A DNA stretch of 52,636 nt, from IMG/VR virus record IMGVR_UViG_3300029258_002308, positions 1 to 52,636 of that record; one strand, given 5' to 3'. The stretch is from a virus. Made by a program: the position numbers and the translations under genes. This document shows positions 8,823-16,383 of this stretch, piece by piece. Within the stretch, counting starts at the first letter, position 1; each line of letters begins with the position of its first letter. The notes under the pieces are model-generated. The model was given only the letters and a program-made list of their open reading frames with translations. It ran no database searches and was not told where the DNA came from.

Positions 8823-9333
8823 CATAAAAAAACTTATTGATCCTAAAGATCTTCCCCCTGACAACAAGAGAGTTGTTAAATTGGGAGCCGAAGAAATCGT
8901 TCTTGATGCCGACCGACTTTTATTCAATGAAGCAAGTCTAAGTCACTTCCAAGATCGCTTGGCGGTTTGGTATGACTATTTTGGAGAGAAACAAGGCCTA
9001 GCAGAATATCTTGTTGCCCGTCGAGAAGCAGAATATGATTCTGTTTATTCAGCAACCTTCGCCCAGCACAAAGAGGATGGGGCGACCGACAAATTAGCCG
9101 AAGCTCGTTCTAAAAGCGATTCTGATGTTTTGGAAGCTAAAAAGAAAGTGGCTTTAGCCAAACAACGACTCACCCAGATAAAACAGCACATCAAATCCTG
9201 GGATAAGGCACATGATAATGCCAAGGAGTGTGGTTATATGGTCCGTAAGGAAATGGACAAACTTCAAAGTGAAATCTACCACAAGAATCATGAACTAGCG
9301 GAACAGACAAAGAAGTACCTAGAGAATAGCTAA
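8815..9333 (+). CDS. UvsY-like recombination mediator (putative)
   Basis: About 172 aa from ATG 8815. Layout follows T4 UvsY: a short acidic N-terminus, a helix with DADRLLFNEASLSHFQDRLA, a charged helical centre, then a D-VLEAKKKVALAKQRL helix and a final segment WDKAHDNAKECGYMVRKEMD, comparable to the UvsY helix ending in AIKSRGFAIKHIQDM. UvsY loads UvsX onto gp32-covered ssDNA, and both partners are encoded in this window. Similarity is by pattern, so the name is inference. It is convergent with the sulfotransferase gene; their stop codons overlap. Confidence 0.5.
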   Translation: MSDIKKLIDPKDLPPDNKRVVKLGAEEIVLDADRLLFNEASLSHFQDRLAVWYDYFGEKQGLAEYLVARREAEYDSVYSATFAQHKEDGATDKLAEARSKSDSDVLEAKKKVALAKQRLTQIKQHIKSWDKAHDNAKECGYMVRKEMDKLQSEIYHKNHELAEQTKKYLENS

Positions 9334-9881
9334 AATTTCTCTTTACATGGAAACGGGATGGTTGGGATCGGTCTATTCAAGAAACCACAAAGAGGCGGCC
9401 AGCCATCCCCTTCTATTATGTTCATCTTGAGCAAACGATCTGCCTGAATCTCTTCTACTACTCGTCGGTTGTGATCGTTGAAAGCCTTTTGGTATAGGAA
9501 CTTGTTGGGAATAGCACAACCATACACGATATCGTGAACAGCGGACATTAGTAGGTTGTATCGATGGCAATTTATCACACGATTGACATGCCTTACCATT
9601 CCTTCAAACCAATCATCGCAATCTCTGAGCGTTAGAATGAATTTGCAATCTGGGTAGGCTTCTCCAATCTCTCTGTAGAAGTGGGCGGCGGGAATATCAA
9701 CCACAGCATCTACATCGTCATATCTTAAAAAATGTGGGTCTTTCGCTTCGCCTATCAAAATATCCGTTAGTCTCTCGGGAGCCCAATGAAGACAGCGGTA
9801 ACCCAGATGGTTGAGGGCCGCAGCTAGGGAGTGGGTTCCAGTTTTGCTTAGTCCTACACCCAGTATTTTTAAGCCCATCAT
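9330..9881 (-). CDS. Sulfotransferase-family protein
   Basis: A 183-aa P-loop protein. The PAPS 5'-phosphosulfate loop is at the N-terminus (VGLSKTGTHSLAAALNHLGY, about 9-28), and the later strand KFILTLRDCDDWFEG matches the 3'-phosphate-binding Arg strand of the family. The start at 9881 forms ATGA with the upstream stop and follows GGGAG. It would transfer sulfate from PAPS to a sugar or other acceptor. It is the last gene of a three-gene minus-strand arm with two glycosyltransferases, suggesting sulfation of a glycan. About 60-100 residues shorter than many cellular members. Confidence 0.8.
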   Translation of the reverse strand: MMGLKILGVGLSKTGTHSLAAALNHLGYRCLHWAPERLTDILIGEAKDPHFLRYDDVDAVVDIPAAHFYREIGEAYPDCKFILTLRDCDDWFEGMVRHVNRVINCHRYNLLMSAVHDIVYGCAIPNKFLYQKAFNDHNRRVVEEIQADRLLKMNIIEGDGWPPLCGFLNRPIPTIPFPCKEKF

Positions 9882-10615
9882 AGATACTCCCGCCTTAGCC
9901 TGTCGTATATGCTGTCTTTGACGCATTCGTTTTTAGAAACGTAATTATACAGATGAACCGTATAAGCCCAGTCTGGGATCTCTGCGTTGGGTTCTTTGAA
10001 CATCCTCTCGCTTTCTTTGAAACCGAAGGGGCAAAACACATGCTGTTCGGTTTTATATTTCTCTAGACCGTGTTTGAAGGCATGCTTCGTAAAAACGACA
10101 GTACCCCACATTCCGAATTTTCTGGGATGTCTCCCTTCTTGAGCCATAGGCTCGATCTCCTCGATAATACTCTGAAGGAAAGGAGCTTCTTTGGGTGCTT
10201 TGAATGTTCCGTTGATGATGTTGAAGGGGTAGTTTTTCAATTCTGGTCTGGGTATTGCGTCGATTCCCGTCAACACGTATTCCTCTGTAAAATCAAATGG
10301 CTTGACGCACACCCCATCCATATTGACCCACCAACCACCGTATTTGTGGATGAGCTTGTATCTGAAATAATTGGCAAAGGTTTGCTTTGTGTGTTTAAAA
10401 CGTTGTTGCGGATGTAGGTTTTCAAACCACTTTCTGCAAACGCTTCTAGGGATAATCTCAGAGGCATCCCTGATGGCTACGCCATCAGGGATGCTTTTCA
10501 TATTTCGATAAACCCACAAATTAAACTCATGTCCATGGGTTAGATGGGATTTCGCGGTTATAATGCCGAACTCGTTAAGATCGGTTCCGATCCATAGGGA
10601 ATTGATTGTTGTCAT
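9878..10615 (-). CDS. Glycosyltransferase, GT32/capsular polysaccharide type
   Basis: About 245 aa from ATG 10615, which forms ATGA with the preceding gene. The family signature is QTFANYFRYKLIHKYGGWW followed by VNMDGVCVKPF, where most relatives have a DxD sugar-nucleotide site; here it reads NMD, so the first acidic residue is replaced. The rest (GTFKAPKEAPFLQ, W-G-T-V-VFTKHAF) fits the fold. It probably adds a sugar to a cell-surface or virion glycan together with its neighbours. A perfect 14-bp hairpin sits inside the gene. Confidence 0.75.
   Translation of the reverse strand: MTTINSLWIGTDLNEFGIITAKSHLTHGHEFNLWVYRNMKSIPDGVAIRDASEIIPRSVCRKWFENLHPQQRFKHTKQTFANYFRYKLIHKYGGWWVNMDGVCVKPFDFTEEYVLTGIDAIPRPELKNYPFNIINGTFKAPKEAPFLQSIIEEIEPMAQEGRHPRKFGMWGTVVFTKHAFKHGLEKYKTEQHVFCPFGFKESERMFKEPNAEIPDWAYTVHLYNYVSKNECVKDSIYDRLRREYL
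10464..10494. repeat. Perfect 14-bp inverted repeat with 3-nt loop, inside a CDS
   Basis: GCATCCCTGATGGC (10464-10477), loop TAC, GCCATCAGGGATGC (10481-10494). On the plus strand it is followed by TTTT, giving terminator-like form, although the gene here is on the minus strand. It is fully within the glycosyltransferase coding sequence and encodes part of IPDGVAIRDAS. Confidence 0.85.
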
Positions 10616-11445
10616 AGCATTTTTACTGTTATGAAAGGAGGAAATTCCCAAGAGGTCCAATCGTAAACGTTGTGAAGTGTATGGGGAAAGAAATATCCCC
10701 TCCGATGTTTGTCGATGTATGTATATCCGTACTTATTCATGATGTATTTTCTCGACCTTACAAGTTTTTCTCCGTAGCGTATGTTATAGTATTTTGTTTC
10801 GTCTTCTTGAACGTGTTTGTGTTTGACCCAAGTATTGGGAGAGAAGGTTACTCGGAGACTCTTTGGGAATCGGAAATAGAAATCTTCGTGTTCTTGAGCA
10901 GGAATCTCATCAATCCATTTAATATTCCATTTATCGAAATCGTCTGTTTTTCCAAGGAAGAAATTTTCAGCAAATTGGCAGCCACAATAAACCGCATCTC
11001 CGATCTGTTTATATTGGATTCTTGCGAGATCATAGAAGTGCATCATGACTCCTTCTTGGTAACTGAAGAAGCCCACGAATCTTCGAATCCTGGGTTTACC
11101 GACATCCCATAAACAGCCAGAGGAGATCGTACCATCCACTTCTCGGAGGATTGCATACAGTTTTTCGACTTTGCCCGGTTCATCCAGTATTTGGTCGTGG
11201 TCGAGTAGCAGGAAGTAAGGTGTATCGACTTTGCCAAGCAGAAAATTTCTACCGCCGCCTAAGCCTATATCGTATTCCTGCTGATAGAAGGTTACATCCT
11301 TGAATTTCGAAAAATGCGATTGAGAAAGGCCATAACTATCATCAGCGATGATGATCGGATAGTCGTAGTATTTTCGGACGCATTCGACACATTCTATTGC
11401 TAGTTTATGCCTCAGGTGGGACTTAATTAGAACAGTAACCTTCAT
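10612..11445 (-). CDS. Glycosyltransferase family 2-like protein
   Basis: A 277-aa GT-A-fold transferase. The N-terminus VTVLIKSHLRHKLAIECVECV and IIIADDSYG are the typical first strands. The nucleotide-sugar DxD lies in YFLLLDHDQI (about residues 77-86), and the acceptor or base region is PAQEHEDFYFRF. It is the first gene of the minus-strand arm of the glycan island. Its start is only 14 bp from the divergent start at 11460, so no separate promoter pair fits between them. Confidence 0.85.
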   Translation of the reverse strand: MKVTVLIKSHLRHKLAIECVECVRKYYDYPIIIADDSYGLSQSHFSKFKDVTFYQQEYDIGLGGGRNFLLGKVDTPYFLLLDHDQILDEPGKVEKLYAILREVDGTISSGCLWDVGKPRIRRFVGFFSYQEGVMMHFYDLARIQYKQIGDAVYCGCQFAENFFLGKTDDFDKWNIKWIDEIPAQEHEDFYFRFPKSLRVTFSPNTWVKHKHVQEDETKYYNIRYGEKLVRSRKYIMNKYGYTYIDKHRRGYFFPHTLHNVYDWTSWEFPPFITVKML

Positions 11446-11459
11446 GATTTAACTTAGTA

Positions 11460-12164
11460 ATGCACATAGCCTATTTCATCTACACCGGCAGTCCGACAGT
11501 ATTGATGCTCAAATGCATTGAAAGTCTTCGTCGTTATTCCGATTGTCGAATCATATTCTATACGGACGATCTATTCCCGAGAGAGTTCTTTCAGAGAATT
11601 GAATTTTTAAGTCTTGACGATAGGTGGCCAAATCGAAGGATGACCCACCGCATGGAGTTGACATTAGAACTACCCGTAGAAGAAGACGACCAGATTTTGG
11701 TTTTAGATCTTGATCTGATATTTCAAGACAATCCGTTTCAAGTATTTGATGAGGATTTTGATTTCTTTCATACCACTAGACATTTTAAGTCGAACTACAG
11801 AGTGAATGGTGGTGTCTGGGGCTTCAGAAACAATCCTAGATCAAGGAAGTTGTTGAGATTTATGGTCGATCAAGCCAAAATTCCAACGTGGGCACCCTAT
11901 ACAGCATTCAGAGAGAAGTTTCGGATTTTTGACGACAGGGGACTTGATTGGTGGGTGGATCAAGATTTGTTGTGCGTGTTAAGTGAAAACACTCCACCTA
12001 TGAAAGTTTCCATACACGACGCAGGGTGGAAGTACAATTTGTGTCCACCTAGCGGTGGTGGGATCTCATTGACCTCCGAAGGATTGCGTGAATTTTATAA
12101 GATGTCTTCTGAGTCGGTCGTACTACACTACAAAGAACTCAAAAGCATGTTGCCGTTATTATGA
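11460..12164 (+). CDS. Glycosyltransferase-like protein, GT8-like
   Basis: 234 aa. It contains the acidic strand QILVLDLDLIF (DxD, about residues 79-89), a conserved RVNGGVWGFRNNP turn and WWVDQDLL, all usual in GT-A enzymes of the glycogenin or galactosyltransferase group. The hydrophobic start AYFIYTGSP opens the Rossmann-like half. Its stop overlaps the next start (ATGA). It forms the plus-strand arm of the glycan island with the following gene. Confidence 0.65.
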   Translation: MHIAYFIYTGSPTVLMLKCIESLRRYSDCRIIFYTDDLFPREFFQRIEFLSLDDRWPNRRMTHRMELTLELPVEEDDQILVLDLDLIFQDNPFQVFDEDFDFFHTTRHFKSNYRVNGGVWGFRNNPRSRKLLRFMVDQAKIPTWAPYTAFREKFRIFDDRGLDWWVDQDLLCVLSENTPPMKVSIHDAGWKYNLCPPSGGGISLTSEGLREFYKMSSESVVLHYKELKSMLPLL

Positions 12165-13024
12165 AAATCGGAATTGTTACTTTCGTTCACGGCTGGTATT
12201 TAGACTACATTCCCATATATGTCTATTCGATAAGACAAGCTTACCCGGAATATGACATCAAGATCTTTATTCCTGGTAAATTGCCGGAACATTTAAAGGG
12301 AGACTTTCAGGTCGAGGAGAACTTCCTCGTAGAACACAGCCAATCCGATGATCCGACAAAGAAACCCTATTACCTGCGATGGCTTATTCCTTACGAATAT
12401 CTCAATGAGTTCGATGGGGTATTCATATGTGACGTAGATTTATTGATGTTGCGGGAGAAGCCGATGATGCACGATCAACGCATGGAGGTATGCAAGAAAA
12501 CAGGTCTGCCATTTGCGAACTTCGTTCGTCGGCCCCATCCCAGTTTTCCGAAGCGAATTACTGGCTGGCACTTTTTGATTACCGAGCCGTACTACAAAAA
12601 GGTCAACCCCATTATCGAGAGCATTCTGTCCGATTCTAACTTTGATATTTCGAACCCACCGAGCTACTGCTACGACAATGGCACCGGAGAAAAACAATGG
12701 GGTCAAGAGGCACTCCTATATCAAATGATGCATCTGGCTTTTGGCGACATTGATGATAAGATTGCAGAAGATCGACTTCACATGTCGTATCACCATGGTC
12801 TTCATCTAGGTCCTTTTCGGGGCGAGCTATCACAATTGGTCAGGGCTAAAAATCCAAAGGGAATCAAGCATTTGGGTCGAAATCTAAAATACTGGAACTC
12901 GGAGATTTTGAATTTACTAACAGATCGAGTTTTCTTAAAGCTATTAGATGAGATTAAGGAAGAAAGGGTTAGAAAGGTCTTTGAAAAAGTCCAACTTCAT
13001 TTTTTGGGCCCTAATATACTTTAG
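12161..13024 (+). CDS. Glycosyltransferase-like protein
   Basis: 287 aa. GT-A features: MKIGIVTFVHGWYLDYIPIY at the N-terminus, then FDGVFICDVDLLMLRE with a DxD (about residues 84-99), and a later WGQEALLYQMMH helix as in GT8/GT24 enzymes. It is translationally coupled to the gene before it. It is followed by the 423-bp intergenic region with a terminator. Substrate unknown. Confidence 0.6.
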   Translation: MKIGIVTFVHGWYLDYIPIYVYSIRQAYPEYDIKIFIPGKLPEHLKGDFQVEENFLVEHSQSDDPTKKPYYLRWLIPYEYLNEFDGVFICDVDLLMLREKPMMHDQRMEVCKKTGLPFANFVRRPHPSFPKRITGWHFLITEPYYKKVNPIIESILSDSNFDISNPPSYCYDNGTGEKQWGQEALLYQMMHLAFGDIDDKIAEDRLHMSYHHGLHLGPFRGELSQLVRAKNPKGIKHLGRNLKYWNSEILNLLTDRVFLKLLDEIKEERVRKVFEKVQLHFLGPNIL

Positions 13025-13295
13025 ATGAAGAGGATCGAATCGAACAAATTGATTTCATTCGTTAGGCTCGAAGTTCATATGTACTTTGGTGAAAATGTCG
13101 CTCTAAACGAATGTAATAAATCATATATATATTTGCCTTGACCGATCCTGTCTTCAACCGTGATGCTGGGTCGAGTGGCTCTAGGCCGTATGACAGAGAC
13201 ATCGATATTCACGGTAGATTGCGGAGTACGGTTGTTGGATGCTTCTACGTGAGGCACAACAAAAACGCAGTTTGGGAATAAAACCCAGTCGAGGC

Positions 13296-13337
13296 AGGGA
13301 GACACCATGAATGTGTAGTGATGTCTCCCTTGTTTTT
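13296..13337 (+). terminator. Rho-independent terminator after the glycosyltransferase arm
   Basis: AGGGAGACA (13296-13304) pairs with TGTCTCCCT (13322-13330), followed by TGTTTTT. The 17-nt loop is long, but stem and U-run are in the right order for the plus strand. Confidence 0.65.
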
Positions 13338-13367
13338 GGAAAAATTATCCTCCCGTTCTATATAAGG

Positions 13368-13416
13368 GCGGCCCTCTTCGAGTCCGCTAGGCAATTGGGC
13401 GATAGGGGAGGGTCGC
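13368..13416 (+). promoter_or_regulatory. Stem-loop leader of unknown type
   Basis: GCGGCCCTC (13368-13376) can pair with GAGGGTCGC (13408-13416) with one G-U pair, enclosing a 31-nt loop. It ends 31 nt before the GTG start at 13448. It does not match a riboswitch class I know; it may be a structured 5' UTR. Confidence 0.4.
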
Positions 13417-13447
13417 TTGGTTTAACTAGAAAGATCAGTCCACTACC

Positions 13448-14068
13448 GTGAACTTACCAGAAATATACCGCAACGTTAATGGGGAATTAGACAAAGGTCT
13501 CGTCAATTCCTGTATCTTGTTAGATAGACTTCGTGTAGCAGACGAAATCTACCGCAAGAGTTCTTTATACCAAGACCCTCGGTATATTCCATTTTACTAT
13601 CATCTTGGCAAGTTCATCACTCCACAAGGCCTATTTCAGATAGGTTTGGGTCTCGGATTTCCGATATGCTCCCTTTTACAGAGTTGCAAAACTCTGAAAA
13701 GAATCTTCACGTTCCAACCGAAGTCCGATGGTTTTTTCTCGGCCCGGTTGGCTTTGTCAAATATCAGGGACTTTCATCGAGGCGACCTCGGATATAGTTA
13801 CGGAGGAATAGGTGATGAAGAATTTGTCACCAACTTCGAAACGGGCAACTGGGATTTAGCTTTCATAAACGTGGAAACGTCCTTGGATTTGTACCGCGAT
13901 TATCTCGACCTTATATGGCAACAACTGCCTTTAGACGGCATAATTGTCATGGATTATCTTTCTAGTTACCAAGAATCTAATGAAGCATTTACGACTTTCT
14001 GCAAAATCGTAAACCGCGAACCGGTCATTTTCAAAACACGATTCGGCACCGGCATTATTCAAAAGTAA
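13448..14068 (+). CDS. Methyltransferase-fold protein
   Basis: 206 aa from a GTG start. It has a Rossmann methyltransferase layout: glycine-rich loop LFQIGLGLGFPICSLLQ (about 62-78), a post-loop strand RIFTFQP, then NWDLAFINVETSLDLYRDYL and a strand PLDGIIVMDYLS, as in the Methyltransf_24-type families. The acidic SAM ribose-binding residue after strand 2 is not obvious, so enzymatic activity is uncertain. It directly precedes a gp23-like gene. Confidence 0.5.
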   Translation: MNLPEIYRNVNGELDKGLVNSCILLDRLRVADEIYRKSSLYQDPRYIPFYYHLGKFITPQGLFQIGLGLGFPICSLLQSCKTLKRIFTFQPKSDGFFSARLALSNIRDFHRGDLGYSYGGIGDEEFVTNFETGNWDLAFINVETSLDLYRDYLDLIWQQLPLDGIIVMDYLSSYQESNEAFTTFCKIVNREPVIFKTRFGTGIIQK

Positions 14069-14079
14069 CTAGGAGAAAA

Positions 14080-14985
14080 ATGGATACAGAGACAAAAAAT
14101 CGACAGGTAAAAGAAACCACATCATTATGGGAAGGCACAGGCCTGCTTAAAGAACTCGACAATCAAGAAGACCGCATGATTGTTGCGGTAGTTATGGAAA
14201 ATCAACGTGTTTGGAATGAAAGAAGTCCCGATGTACCGCAATGGAAAAGAATGAGTATTCCATTCATCCGCCGAATTTTTGGACACTTCCTGCCTTCTCG
14301 ACTCGTTTCCGTTCAACCCATGTTGGAATCAACCGATATGTATCTGTGGCGGGATAAGTACGGCAATCTCCAGAGAGGCGAAGTGGTTGCTAGAATGCGG
14401 GCATTACCGGTGGAAGTGCCAGCAATACAACCCACGGGTAGAACTAAGGAACACAACTTAGACGAGGAAGCCAAGCACTGTGCGAAGATCAGTGAAGTAG
14501 CCCATGACTATATTTGCAGGGAAATTTTCAATGATTTACTTAATGTGGCGGGTCAGAATCTTATTCACCAATGGAAATCACCCAACAGGTTCTTGGATTT
14601 TCTGAGAGTCAATGGTGCTTCATCAACATCGAAAGTGGTGGGGCATCGAGCAAATTGGGCAATCATACCACAGCAATTTATAGAAGTTGTTAAGAAACAT
14701 GAAGACTTCAGGTCGGGGAAGAATGATCCCTCCAAATATTCCCAATTTGAAGGCACAGTGGGCATGTTGAGAATTTTCAGTGGACTCAAGGGAGATACCA
14801 TTCTAATGGGTTATAAGGGAGACAACTATGATGCTGGCTACTTCTATTGTCCCTATATCATGGGCGTCACAACCAATGAGGGGGGTCAGGTTTTGGCTCA
14901 GTACGGCAAGAAATGCATCAACAAGGATTACTACGCAAAAATCAAAGTTGAAGGCTACTCTGATACTGAAAAAGGAGGGAAATGA
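14080..14985 (+). CDS. T4 gp23-like major capsid family protein (short)
   Basis: 301 aa with two recognisable gp23 landmarks. RMSIPFIRRIF then LVSVQPM (57-81) matches the gp23 region RAIPNLIAFD.CGVQPM. GYKGDNYDAGYFYCPYIMG (244-262) matches GYKGxNEMDAGIYYAPYV. T4 gp23 is 521 aa, so this is a shortened relative and could be a minor or decoration capsid protein, or the main capsid protein of a divergent phage. Not enough is seen to decide. Its stop overlaps the next start. Confidence 0.7.
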   Translation: MDTETKNRQVKETTSLWEGTGLLKELDNQEDRMIVAVVMENQRVWNERSPDVPQWKRMSIPFIRRIFGHFLPSRLVSVQPMLESTDMYLWRDKYGNLQRGEVVARMRALPVEVPAIQPTGRTKEHNLDEEAKHCAKISEVAHDYICREIFNDLLNVAGQNLIHQWKSPNRFLDFLRVNGASSTSKVVGHRANWAIIPQQFIEVVKKHEDFRSGKNDPSKYSQFEGTVGMLRIFSGLKGDTILMGYKGDNYDAGYFYCPYIMGVTTNEGGQVLAQYGKKCINKDYYAKIKVEGYSDTEKGGK

Positions 14986-15206
14986 ATCTTAAAAACGGTG
15001 AAGTAGAATATTTCGACGGTACTGTATGCGGCATTCAAACAGAATTTGGTTTCTTAAATCGTTTTGATACATTGGATGGACTTCTAACTAGAGGAAAAAC
15101 TAGGTGTATAACTTATCCTCATCTTTGCGATGGTGAAGTTAAAAACGAGTCTGAGGATATCTTGTTTTGTCGAAAGTGCGGAATTAGATGGAAAAGACTT
15201 GATTGA
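14982..15206 (+). CDS. Small zinc-ribbon-like protein
   Basis: A 74-aa unrecognised protein. Cys residues near the C-terminus (HLCDGEV and FCRKCGIRW) could form a zinc ribbon. It is coupled to the capsid-like gene by an ATGA overlap. Confidence 0.6.
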   Translation: MNLKNGEVEYFDGTVCGIQTEFGFLNRFDTLDGLLTRGKTRCITYPHLCDGEVKNESEDILFCRKCGIRWKRLD

Positions 15207-15294
15207 GCAAACTGGATGTGTAAAATAGAAGTCGAAAGGGGACAAAATAACAGAAAAGACACAACTTAAAGGCGTACTGGTTTTCTACATCGAC

Positions 15295-15612
15295 GTGGGA
15301 CAACTTCCTCCATTTCGGGCAGAAGCATTTGTTGAGAGGATGAAAGACAAATTCAAAAGCGGAGGTGGCAAAGATATGCCGCCCGAAGTGGCGATGATTT
15401 GGATTCCGGTTAGGAATCAATGCACAGAAGTTGATTATGTTGCCTTTGAAGCTGTTAATGACCGTAAAATTGAAAGACTAACAGACATATTGAAAGAATG
15501 GGAGGATGAATGGGATGAACACTTGGAGGAAGCTGAAGCCGAGGCCGAAAAAGCAAAAGCCGAGGTCAAGCCAGAACCCACGTTTTTAGATAAGCTGAAG
15601 TTTTGGAGGTAA
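15295..15612 (+). CDS. Hypothetical protein; true start probably upstream
   Basis: 105 aa from GTG 15295, with an acidic Ala/Glu helix near the C-terminus. The frame is open back to 15229 and the added residues (LKGVLVFYIDVGQLPP) read as natural protein and match a domain in the gene at 16384 (LKGLIVCYVYCDG). A purine-rich AAAGGGG (15235-15241) precedes an ATA codon at 15247, so initiation there is possible although not canonical. Function unknown. It overlaps the next gene by 10 nt. Confidence 0.65.
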   Translation: MGQLPPFRAEAFVERMKDKFKSGGGKDMPPEVAMIWIPVRNQCTEVDYVAFEAVNDRKIERLTDILKEWEDEWDEHLEEAEAEAEKAKAEVKPEPTFLDKLKFWR

Positions 15613-16382
15613 GTATCGGATACGAAGTAACATACCACTACCGTGAAGAAGTAGAGGGTTCCAAAGGACAGTACGAAGAAGAAATCAAGCAAAAAACCGC
15701 AAAGATTGGAAAGGGTTTTGAAGAAGTTTCTTTGGAGGTTCTTGCTGGAAAAATCATCGCTCAACTAGCTCGTCGCAACATTCTAGTCGTTGACGTAGAA
15801 ATCCACGAATACGTGCGAAAGAAGCTCAGTTATCGGGAATCGCCAGATGGAATCCTTATCAAAAACAAGAAATTCCGATTTGACGACGGGGCGGTCGTAG
15901 AAGCAGGAATTGAAGATCCTGGTGCCAAAGAAGAATTGGCCGAACTGCTGGCCAACAATCCTGAGTTGCTTCAAAACAATTCGGCTCTCTCGAAACCTCT
16001 TCAGCCCCAACCGCAAACGAATCTCGCTCCCCGGCCTCAGGCCCCGGCCACGTTGTCGGGAAGACGACCGATTCGTCACGAAATCTACGATCCCGATATT
16101 GCTTCCGAACATAGGGTAATTCAAAGAGGGTTGAAATTCACCAAAGGAAAACGCTATCCCATCTTTGAAGAGAACACAAGAGTAGAAGGCAGCGGGATCA
16201 TCATGTACACAACCGTGGATGATGCTGGCAAAGAAACTGAAATTGGCAACGAGTGTTTCACCGTGCCCACTCAAGGCATTCGCTATGAGAATGTGGTGAA
16301 AGAAGACAAGGCAGAAGACATAGATCTTTGGGGATCTACACAACAGGTCTCCTCAGACATGCCGGATTTAAGGGGAGGCTAG
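15603..16382 (+). CDS. Hypothetical protein, possibly structural
   Basis: 259 aa. The N-terminal 100 residues are alpha/beta (VSLEVLAGKIIAQLARRNILVV, VEIHEYVRKKLSYRE), followed by a Pro/Gln-rich linker (about 134-152) and a C-terminal beta-rich part. The only usual start codon is TTG 15603, but it lies inside TTGGAGG. The Shine-Dalgarno GGAGGT is 5 nt before an in-frame ATC at 15615, so the real start may be non-canonical. No family recognised. Confidence 0.7.
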   Translation: MEVSIGYEVTYHYREEVEGSKGQYEEEIKQKTAKIGKGFEEVSLEVLAGKIIAQLARRNILVVDVEIHEYVRKKLSYRESPDGILIKNKKFRFDDGAVVEAGIEDPGAKEELAELLANNPELLQNNSALSKPLQPQPQTNLAPRPQAPATLSGRRPIRHEIYDPDIASEHRVIQRGLKFTKGKRYPIFEENTRVEGSGIIMYTTVDDAGKETEIGNECFTVPTQGIRYENVVKEDKAEDIDLWGSTQQVSSDMPDLRGG

Positions 16383-16383
16383 G

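Larger units (their letters stand above)
13025..13447. other. Intergenic region with terminator and structured leader
   Basis: No convincing gene. It holds an AT-rich stretch (13120-13136), a rho-independent terminator (13296-13337), a TATATAAGGG stretch that could be late-promoter-like (13359-13368), and a stem-loop leader (13368-13416) just before the next gene. A 77-codon minus-strand open frame across 13075-13308 lacks a ribosome binding site and overlaps the terminator, so I do not call it. Confidence 0.6.

Noticed and set aside
10672-11112. 146-codon plus-strand open frame in the glycan island
   Set aside because: Antisense to the clear GT2-type gene; no ribosome binding site and no domain.
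13075-13308. 77-codon minus-strand open frame in the large intergenic gap
   Set aside because: No ribosome binding site, overlaps a terminator hairpin, and no recognisable domain.
13376-13396. TTCGAGTCC resembling a tRNA T-loop
   Set aside because: Flanking bases do not form a T stem, and no acceptor or anticodon arm can be built.
15783-16343. 186-codon minus-strand open frame
   Set aside because: Lies opposite the 15603 gene, which fits the tightly packed plus-strand operon; composition looks like a shadow.
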